A stretch of DNA of 5,593 nucleotides from an uncultured Collinsella sp. (GTDB lineage: Bacteria > Actinomycetota > Coriobacteriia > Coriobacteriales > Coriobacteriaceae): contig CAADSV010000133.1 of NCBI GenBank assembly GCA_900751665.1, positions 1 to 5,593 on the forward strand, given 5' to 3'. The notes beneath the pieces were generated by a model, which did not search any database, was not told the origin of the DNA, and was given only the letters and a program-made list of their open reading frames with translations. The position numbers and the translations under genes were made by a program. Shown here piece by piece: positions 1 to 4,755 of this stretch (the first letter of the stretch is position 1; the number at the start of each line of letters is the position of its first letter).

Positions 1-108
1 CGGCAATACGCTTGAGGATCCTTAAAAGAAAGTCCAGTTTATCCTTCCCACTCCAGGATGGCCGCGATTTAGCGGTCCAGAAAATCGTCCGCAGTCCCGA
101 CCCGAAAC
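1..108. other. Left-edge non-coding stretch
   Basis: I see no credible gene here. The stretch holds a few small inverted repeats: the palindrome AGGATCCT at 15-22, ATCCT/AGGAT arms at 41-45 and 55-59, and CCGC/GCGG arms at 62-65 and 72-75 around a 6-nt loop. None has a T-run that would make it a convincing terminator. A degenerate copy of the downstream repeat unit (inverted, about 77-91, 8 of 15 positions matching) may lie here. An open frame does start at base 12 and runs on through the repeat array, but it has no ribosome binding site and its product is low-complexity and basic, so I do not call it. The stretch probably belongs to the same intergenic region as the array. Confidence 0.5.
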
Positions 109-309
109 GGGACGCGCTTTCCGCATCGGCCCCCATCGGGAAGCCACATCCCAGAATGGACGCTCAGAGTGGGACGCGCTTTCCGCGAGAGACTCGTTGC
201 GGAAAGTGCGTCCCAGAATCGGCGTTCAAAACGGGTCACACTTTCCGAAACATGGCCCTGAGGGAAGCTGCGTCCCGGTCTGAGCCGGAATTCTGGGACA
301 TAGTTTCCC
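109..309. repeat. Array of seven 15-bp units in alternating orientation, 62-bp period
   Basis: Seven gap-free 15-mers related to GGGACGCGCTTTCCG lie at 109-123 (+), 138-152 (-), 171-185 (+), 200-214 (-), 233-247 (+), 262-276 (-) and 295-309 (+). The spacers alternate strictly between 14 and 18 nt. Unit starts are therefore 29, 33, 29, 33, 29 and 33 bp apart, and same-strand copies recur every 62 bp. The first GGG and the TTCC at positions 11-14 of the unit are invariant; the first and third units are identical. Neighbouring opposite units can pair as hairpins, the best being 171-186 with 199-214 (15 of 16 pairs plus one G-U). The array lies between the left edge and the hairpin behind the homoserine dehydrogenase gene. 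Function is unknown: it could be a protein-binding array, an intergenic dispersed repeat, or a structured RNA. Confidence 0.85.
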
Positions 310-322
310 TTTCAAACAGAAG

Positions 323-363
323 AAGGCGCGCTGCCTGCGGTTGATGCAGACAGCGCGCCTTTT
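323..363. terminator. Strong hairpin, probable (bidirectional) terminator behind homoserine dehydrogenase
   Basis: An 11-bp perfect stem (323-333 with 351-361, core GGCGCGCTG/CAGCGCGCC) is extended, after one C-A mismatch, by CTGC/GCAG (335-338 with 346-349) around a 7-nt loop. On the plus strand the stem runs into TTTT (360-363), a usable intrinsic terminator for any gene arriving from the left. On the minus strand the stem is followed by a weaker pyrimidine-rich tail (CTTCTTCTGTTTG). The hairpin begins 35 nt past the homoserine dehydrogenase stop codon, the expected place for its terminator. Confidence 0.75.
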
Positions 364-396
364 GCGTTGGGCCTCGTTGAGGTTCGAAGTAGTGGA

Positions 397-1740
397 CTAG
401 TTCGCCATGACGCCTTCGGTCCAGGCCTCGACGTCCTCGATGCGCAGGACGTTGGCGACCTCGGCCACGCAGTCGACGCCGGCAAGCTCGGCGGCGGCTG
501 CCTGGATATCCTTCTCGAGCGCGCGGTGCGTTAGGAAGATGACCGAGCAGGCATCGCTGACACCCGACTTGCCGTCCTCGACCTGGTTGATGAGCGAGAT
601 CGAGATGTTGTGCTTGGCAAAGATATCGACCGTCTCGGACAGGGCGCCCACGCGGTCGGCGACCTTCAGGCGCACATAGTACTTGGTCTGGAGCTCGTCC
701 ATGGGCTTAAAGGCGAGGTTGTGACCATAGGGCTCAATCTCGGGCAGCGGAGCCACGCCGCGGCTGATTTGCTCGGAGAGCGACAGGATATCGCCCACGA
801 CGGCGCTCGCGGTGGGGAAGGAGCCTGCGCCGGCACCGTAGAACATGGTCTCGCCCACGGCGTCGCCTACCACGTAGACAGCGTTCATGGCACCGTTGAC
901 CTTGGCGAGCATGTGATCGGCAGGGATCAGCGTGGGGTGCACGCGAACGTCGACGCCGGCGTCGGTGTTGCGGGCGATGCCGAGCAGCTTAATGGTGTAG
1001 CCGAGTTCGCGGGCTTGGGCGATGTCCTCGGCGCCGATGGTGCGAATACCCTGCTGGTACACATCATCGGTGGTCACGCGGGTGCCAAAGCCGATGGAGG
1101 CGAGGATCGCCGTCTTGCTGGCTGCGTCGAAGCCGTCGACGTCGGCGGACGGGTCGGCCTCGGCATAGCCCTTGGCCTGCGCGTCGGCAAGCACGTCGGC
1201 ATAATCGGCGCCCTCGGCGTCCATGCGCGACAGGATGTAGTTGGTGGTGCCGTTGAGAATGCCAGCGATGGTCAGGATCTTGTTGCCCACCAGGTCGTGC
1301 TCGAGCGTGCTGACAATGGGGATGCCACCGCCGCAGCTGGCCTCGCACTTAATCTGCACGCCGCGCGCGCGCGCCTTCTCGGCGAGCGTCTCGACATGAC
1401 GGCCCAGCAGGGCCTTGTTGGCAGAGACGACGTGCTTGCCGTTCTCGAAGGCGGTGGTGAAGATTTCGGTCGCGGGGTGCTCGCCGCCGATGAGCTCGAC
1501 GACGATATCGACGGCGGGGTCGGTGACGACGTCGTGCCAGTCGCTCGTAAAGGCCTCGCGCTCAATACCGGCAGCTTCGGCCTGCTCCCAGGCAAGCGCG
1601 CAGGCGCGGGTCAGCTTAAGGTCGATGCCGTAGGCGGCCAGGTACTCATCGTGGTGGCTCTTGATCAGACGGGCCACGCCGCCGCCGACGGTTCCAAGAC
1701 CGATGAGGCCGACGTTCACGGTGCGCAGGGGTTCGCTCAT
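397..1740 (-). CDS. hom: Homoserine dehydrogenase with C-terminal ACT domain
   Basis: This cytoplasmic enzyme reduces aspartate-4-semialdehyde to homoserine with NAD(P)H, the branch step toward threonine, isoleucine and methionine. The 447-residue protein is a full-length three-domain form. The N-terminal nucleotide-binding fold carries the glycine-rich loop GLIGLGTVGGG (residues 11-21), with SANK (Lys109) further on. The catalytic and dimerisation domain has CEASCGGGIP (132-141), GILNGTTNYIL (160-170) and the family signature GYAEADPSADVDGFDAASK (191-209). Glu194, Asp205 and Lys209 keep the spacing of the yeast catalytic residues Glu208, Asp219 and Lys223. An ACT domain, typically a site for threonine feedback in this family, covers about 353-436. 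The start is set by AAGGAG (1747-1752) six bases upstream of ATG. No thrB or thrC lies next to it in the window; it is divergent from the transporter genes. Inhibition by threonine is a family expectation, not seen here. Confidence 0.97.
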   Translation of the reverse strand: MSEPLRTVNVGLIGLGTVGGGVARLIKSHHDEYLAAYGIDLKLTRACALAWEQAEAAGIEREAFTSDWHDVVTDPAVDIVVELIGGEHPATEIFTTAFENGKHVVSANKALLGRHVETLAEKARARGVQIKCEASCGGGIPIVSTLEHDLVGNKILTIAGILNGTTNYILSRMDAEGADYADVLADAQAKGYAEADPSADVDGFDAASKTAILASIGFGTRVTTDDVYQQGIRTIGAEDIAQARELGYTIKLLGIARNTDAGVDVRVHPTLIPADHMLAKVNGAMNAVYVVGDAVGETMFYGAGAGSFPTASAVVGDILSLSEQISRGVAPLPEIEPYGHNLAFKPMDELQTKYYVRLKVADRVGALSETVDIFAKHNISISLINQVEDGKSGVSDACSVIFLTHRALEKDIQAAAAELAGVDCVAEVANVLRIEDVEAWTEGVMAN

Positions 1741-1746
1741 AGATAG

Positions 1747-1752
1747 CTCCTT
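1747..1752 (-). promoter_or_regulatory. Ribosome binding site of hom
   Basis: AAGGAG on the minus strand lies six bases before the ATG at 1740. It is a near-consensus site and supports this start over any internal one. Confidence 0.85.
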
Positions 1753-1794
1753 CGTGCATCTTATGGATGGATTAACCGCTTAAAGGTTGAGTGC

Positions 1795-1800
1795 ATTCTA
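1795..1800 (-). promoter_or_regulatory. Candidate -10 element for hom
   Basis: TAGAAT on the minus strand matches five of six positions of the TATAAT consensus and lies 54 bases upstream of the hom start. No good -35 hexamer is found 16-18 bp further upstream (the sequence there is about GAGCAC), so the assignment rests on the -10 alone. A better -35-like TTGACA occurs on the same strand at 1916-1921, but it has no good partner -10 at normal spacing. Confidence 0.35.
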
Positions 1801-1867
1801 GCGTGAACCGAGGGCGCGTGCTCGCCAGGCAACAGGAGTCGCACAAAACGGCACCCCCGAAACGCTG

Positions 1868-1927
1868 CGGAAACATTGGAAACATGCTCGCTACAAACGG
1901 AACTCCGTAACAAACTGTCAACGTTTG
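1868..1927. promoter_or_regulatory. Cluster of short repeats in the divergent intergenic region, possible operator sites
   Basis: Three small repeat structures lie within 60 bp, midway between the hom and transporter starts. GGAAACAT occurs twice in tandem (1869-1876 and 1878-1885). ACGGA-AC-TCCGT is an inverted repeat at 1897-1908. CAAAC and GTTTG are arms seven bases apart at 1911-1927. Such dyads between divergent genes are commonly regulator sites, but no regulator gene is in the window and no known consensus is recognised. I could not place a convincing plus-strand promoter in 1741-1990. Confidence 0.35.
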
Positions 1928-1977
1928 CACCATAAGGTTTGCCCTGTACCGCAAGACGGCCGCACCGCGGCCAGCGA

Positions 1978-1986
1978 AAAGGGGGA
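1978..1986 (+). promoter_or_regulatory. Ribosome binding site that fixes the start of the first binding protein
   Basis: AAAGGGGGA lies four bases before the ATG at 1991. The frame is open upstream to an ATG at 1925. That longer start has no ribosome binding site and would put 22 charged or polar residues ahead of the signal peptide, so 1991 is chosen. The same AAAGGGGGA string precedes the permease start (4739-4747). Confidence 0.8.
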
Positions 1987-1990
1987 CACC

Positions 1991-3157
1991 ATGTTTAGCA
2001 TCAACAACGTACTTAACCGCAGGAGTTTCTTGGCTGGCGCCGCGGCGCTCGGCAGCACCGTGGCACTCGCTGGTTGCTCGTCGGGTGGCTCGGAGGGCGG
2101 CTCCGCCGATGACGGCAAGACCTTCAAGATCGGTGTCATCGGCCCTCTGACCGGCGCCGCGGCAACCTATGGCGTTTCGGCCGAGAAGGGTGCCAAGCTC
2201 GCCGCCAAGGATTTCTCGACCAAGGACCTCAAACTCTCGCTTAAGTCCGAGGATGACGTCGCTGACGGCGAGAAGGCTATCAACGCCTTCAATACCCTGT
2301 GCGACTGGGGCATGCAGGCTCTCGTCGGCCCCGTCACGACTGGTGCCGCCGTCGCCGTCTCGGGCGAGATCGCCGACGATATGCTCATGGTCACGCCTTC
2401 GGCCTCGTCGCTCGACGTCACCAAGGATAAGACCACGGTCTTTCAGGTTTGCTTCACCGATCCCACCATGGGCGCCAGCGCTGCGAAGTTCTTGGCCGAG
2501 AAGTACGCGGATGCCAAGATCGCCTTGTTTTACAACTCCGGCGATACGTACAGCTCGGGTGTTGCCGATGCCTTTGCCGAGCAGGCCAAGGAGTCCAAAC
2601 TTGATATCGTCGATACCGAGACCTTTAAGGACGATTCCTCCACGAGCTTTACCAACCAGCTCACCAAGGCCAAGGAGGCCGGCGCCACGCTCATCTTTGC
2701 GCCGATCTACTACACGCCGGCGTCCGTTTTGCTCAAGAACGCCAAGGACATGGGCTACGACATGACCCTCATGGGTACCGACGGCATGGACGGCCTGCTC
2801 TCTGTGGAGGGCTTCGATACCTCTCTTGCCGAGGGCGTATTGCTCATGACCCCGTTTTCGGCTGACGATGAGAAGAATGCCGACTTCGTCAAAGCCTATA
2901 AGTATGCCTACGACGAGACCCCCAACCAGTTTGCCGCCGACGCCTACGATTGCGTCCACGCCATTGTCGAGGCCATCGACAAGGCGGGGATTGACATTGC
3001 GGTCGACGGTGCCGACATTGCCGGCGACCTTACCCGTGCCATGCGCAAGATCAAGATCGAGGGCCTGACAGGCGAGCTGACGTGGAATGACGAGGGCCAG
3101 GTCGAAAAGCCCGCTACGGCCTATGTGATCCAGGACGGCAAGTACATCGCCGCCTAA
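1991..3157 (+). CDS. Branched-chain amino acid type ABC transporter substrate-binding lipoprotein, copy 1
   Basis: This is the extracytoplasmic ligand receptor of a Liv/HAAT-family ABC importer (Leu/Ile/Val-binding, Peripla_BP_6 fold). The 388-residue precursor has a signal peptide with twin arginines (NRRSFLAG, residues 9-16), a short hydrophobic stretch and a lipobox LAGC (26-29). Cys29 should be lipidated and anchor the protein to the outer face of the membrane. A Gly/Ser-rich linker (30-42) leads into the fold, which opens with FKIGVIGPLTG (45-55). Ligand-cleft candidates by family position are GPVTTGA (113-119), TPSASS (135-140), NSGDTYSSG (182-190) and GTDGMDG (262-268). The exact ligand cannot be read from sequence; leucine, isoleucine or valine is the family default, but other amino acids or small acids are possible. 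It is about 70% identical to the next gene, 271 bp downstream. The length is typical for the family. Confidence 0.93.
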   Translation: MFSINNVLNRRSFLAGAAALGSTVALAGCSSGGSEGGSADDGKTFKIGVIGPLTGAAATYGVSAEKGAKLAAKDFSTKDLKLSLKSEDDVADGEKAINAFNTLCDWGMQALVGPVTTGAAVAVSGEIADDMLMVTPSASSLDVTKDKTTVFQVCFTDPTMGASAAKFLAEKYADAKIALFYNSGDTYSSGVADAFAEQAKESKLDIVDTETFKDDSSTSFTNQLTKAKEAGATLIFAPIYYTPASVLLKNAKDMGYDMTLMGTDGMDGLLSVEGFDTSLAEGVLLMTPFSADDEKNADFVKAYKYAYDETPNQFAADAYDCVHAIVEAIDKAGIDIAVDGADIAGDLTRAMRKIKIEGLTGELTWNDEGQVEKPATAYVIQDGKYIAA

Positions 3158-3428
3158 GTGCGCATAAAGCGCGACCGGTGAGGCCGTTTTATTCAGGGAA
3201 GGGACGCCTGTAACAGAACGGAAACATTACTTTCACACAATAAAGTGGCATTACTGCATAAAGTAATAGAAATACGCAGAACTATGGATAAATGAACAAA
3301 TCCAAAGAAAAGTTGAAATAATCGCCACTTTCCTTAACTAAAGCGTCTAGTATTTTGCGAACGCCGAACACGGCGAAGGATGGCCTGTCGGGTAACCGAA
3401 ACCCGACGAGATTTGAGAGGAGAGCCGC
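3158..3428 (+). promoter_or_regulatory. AT-rich intergenic leader of the second binding protein with several potential stems
   Basis: This 271-bp gap is conspicuously AT-rich (about 3219-3355) between GC-rich genes, as expected for a promoter region. ATTACTTT (3226-3233) can pair with AAAGTAAT (3260-3267), while ATTACT (3250-3255) can pair with the same AGTAAT (3262-3267), so the two stems exclude each other. AAAGTGGC (3242-3249) is complementary to GCCACTTT (3324-3331). TTGAAA (3313-3318) and TAGTAT (3348-3353) look like promoter hexamers but are not correctly spaced to each other. Nearer the gene are two hairpins, CGCCG/CGGCG (3362-3366 with 3371-3375) and GTCGGGT/ACCCGAC (3387-3393 with 3401-3407). 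The ribosome binding site itself stays unpaired. A separate promoter for the second gene is likely, but its exact position is uncertain. Confidence 0.45.
3418..3422 (+). promoter_or_regulatory. Ribosome binding site of the second binding protein
   Basis: AGGAG within a GAGAGGAGAG run lies six bases before the ATG at 3429. It decides for this start over the in-frame ATG at 3465 (residue 13), which sits directly before the twin arginines and lacks such a site. Confidence 0.8.
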
Positions 3429-4616
3429 ATGTCGAGCCTCACCGGTAAGTCATTGAACCCTGTTATGAATCGCAGGAGCGTTATCGCGAGCGCAGCAGGT
3501 CTGGGGGCGATGTCCATTCTAGCCGGCTGCTCCTCCAACGGCGGCGATAGCGGTTCCGCTTCGGGCGACGCTTCGTTTAAGATCGGCACCATCGGCCCGC
3601 TGACCGGCGCCAACGCGTCCTACGGCAAGTCCGTTACCCAGGGTGTCGAGCTTGGCTGCAAGGATTTCTCGACCAAGGAGCTGCCGCTTGCCAGCAAGGC
3701 CGAGGATGACCAGGCCGACGGCGAGAAGGCCGTCAACGCCTTCAATACCCTGCTCGACTGGGGCATGCAGGCCCTCGTCGGCCCGACCACCACGGGTGCG
3801 TCGGTTGCCGTTGCCGCCGAGTGCGGTAACGACCCCAAGACGTTCATGATCACCCCGTCCGCGTCCTCCGAGGACGTCACCGACGGCAAGGATTGCGTCT
3901 TCCAGGTTTGCTTCACCGACCCCAACCAGGGTGTCAACGCTGCCAAGTTCCTGGCGCAGAAGTATGCGGACGAGAAGTTCGTGCTGTTCTATAACTCCGG
4001 CGACGCTTATTCTTCGGGCATCGCAGATTCCTTTAAGGCCCAGGCCGCTGAGTCCAAGCTCGAGATTGTTGACGAGGAGACCTTTAAGGACGACTCCGCC
4101 ACGAGCTTTACCAACCAGCTGACCAAGGCCAAGCAGGCCGGCGCCACCATGATCTTTGCGCCGATCTACTACACGCCGGCGTCCGTCCTGCTCAAGAACG
4201 CCAAGGACATGGGCTACGACGTCAAGATGATGGGCTGCGACGGCATGGACGGCATCCTGGGCGTTGAGGGCTTCGATACCTCTCTTGCTGAGGGTCTGCT
4301 GCTCATGACCCCGTTCTCCGCCGACGACGAGAAGAACGCCGACTTCGTCAACGCTTACAAGGATAAGTACGGCGATACCCCCGACCAGTTTGCCGCCGAC
4401 GCCTACGACGGCGTGCACGCGGTGGCCGAGGCCCTCAAGGAGGCCGGTCTTGGTGTCGACGCCGACCCGACCGAGGCCGCCGAGAAGCTGTCCAAGGCTA
4501 TGCTCAAGATTACCGTTGACGGTCTGACCGGCAAGCTCACCTGGAACGATAAGGGCCAGGTCCAGAAGGAGCCCACGGCTTACGTCATCACCGACGGCAA
4601 GTACGTACAGGCCTAA
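3429..4616 (+). CDS. Branched-chain amino acid type ABC transporter substrate-binding lipoprotein, copy 2
   Basis: This is a paralogue of the preceding gene with the same predicted role as surface ligand receptor for a Liv/HAAT importer. The 395-residue precursor has a longer N-region (12 residues) ahead of twin arginines (NRRSVIAS, 14-21), then a lipobox LAGC (31-34) with Cys34 as the predicted lipid anchor, a Gly/Ser/Asp linker and the binding fold from FKIGTIGPLTG (50-60). By hand alignment about 247 of some 345 residues match copy 1. Differences near the presumed cleft include GPTTTGAS (118-125) for GPVTTGAA and GCDGMDG (269-275) for GTDGMDG. A two-residue insertion lies near AECGNDPKTF (130-139), and the stretch around 338-357 is poorly conserved. 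Ligand preference may thus differ between copies. It is followed by hairpins and then the permease gene, which makes it the receptor nearest the permease. Confidence 0.93.
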   Translation: MSSLTGKSLNPVMNRRSVIASAAGLGAMSILAGCSSNGGDSGSASGDASFKIGTIGPLTGANASYGKSVTQGVELGCKDFSTKELPLASKAEDDQADGEKAVNAFNTLLDWGMQALVGPTTTGASVAVAAECGNDPKTFMITPSASSEDVTDGKDCVFQVCFTDPNQGVNAAKFLAQKYADEKFVLFYNSGDAYSSGIADSFKAQAAESKLEIVDEETFKDDSATSFTNQLTKAKQAGATMIFAPIYYTPASVLLKNAKDMGYDVKMMGCDGMDGILGVEGFDTSLAEGLLLMTPFSADDEKNADFVNAYKDKYGDTPDQFAADAYDGVHAVAEALKEAGLGVDADPTEAAEKLSKAMLKITVDGLTGKLTWNDKGQVQKEPTAYVITDGKYVQA

Positions 4617-4648
4617 TTGGCCGCCTTACATAGAGCGGTTTTGATCCC

Positions 4649-4678
4649 AAGCAGGGGAGGTTTTGGCCTTCCCTGCTT
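4649..4678 (+). other. Intercistronic stem-loop 1 between the binding protein and permease genes
   Basis: A 12-bp stem including one G-U pair (4649-4660 with 4667-4678, core AAGCAGGG/CCCTGCTT) closes a 6-nt TTTTGG loop 32 bases past the stop codon. No T-run follows, so it is not a standard terminator. A 3'-end-protecting stem that lets the binding protein be made in excess over the permease, as known for other ABC importers such as malE-malF, is a reasonable inference. The outer CCAAGC/GCTTGG (4647-4652 with 4679-4684) offers an alternative pairing. Confidence 0.65.
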
Positions 4679-4689
4679 GCTTGGTATCT

Positions 4690-4713
4690 AGGGACGATGT
4701 AACGTCCCTGTTT
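4690..4713 (+). terminator. Intercistronic stem-loop 2, possible partial terminator
   Basis: AGGGACG/CGTCCCT arms (4690-4696 with 4703-4709) close a 6-nt loop and are followed by GTTTCAT. The T-run is short, so I expect leaky termination at most. Together with stem-loop 1 it forms a tandem hairpin pair ahead of the permease. A still weaker CCGC/GCGG stem followed by TTTT (4621-4642) precedes both. Confidence 0.45.
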
Positions 4714-4755
4714 CATACATTAACTGGAAACCTATTCGAAAGGGGGATGTGGAAC

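Noticed and set aside
109..309. CRISPR array
   Set aside because: The units are only 15 bp, alternate in orientation and have 14/18-nt spacers that are partly related to each other. CRISPR repeats are longer and all in one direction, and no cas gene is present.
12..344. Open reading frame of 110 codons through the repeat array
   Set aside because: It has no ribosome binding site, a low-complexity basic product, and covers the inverted-unit array and terminator stem. It is open because of GC-rich composition.
1362..1374. Alternating CG tract
   Set aside because: It encodes Ala-Arg-Ala-Arg inside an intact enzyme in a GC-rich gene. It is slippage-prone in theory but ordinary here.
610..1746. 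Long plus-strand frame antisense to homoserine dehydrogenase
   Set aside because: It is a mirror frame of a strongly GC-biased gene. The product has no recognisable motifs, whereas the opposite strand carries all catalytic signatures and a good ribosome binding site.
1741..1800. T-box or amino acid leader ahead of hom
   Set aside because: The leader is short, with no specifier stem, T-box sequence or regulatory-codon-rich leader peptide visible.
1925..1990. 22-codon N-terminal extension of the first receptor
   Set aside because: The ATG at 1925 lacks a ribosome binding site, and the extension would displace the signal peptide. AAAGGGGGA before 1991 gives a normal start.
1772..2959. Long minus-strand frame opposite the first receptor, and a similar one at 3519-4418
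   Set aside because: The two antisense products resemble each other only because the sense genes are paralogues. They have no start signals or domain motifs.
3160..3190. Terminator after the first receptor gene
   Set aside because: GCGC/GCGC (3160-3172) and CGG/CCG before TTTTATT (3176-3193) are stems of only three or four pairs, too short to call despite the T-run.
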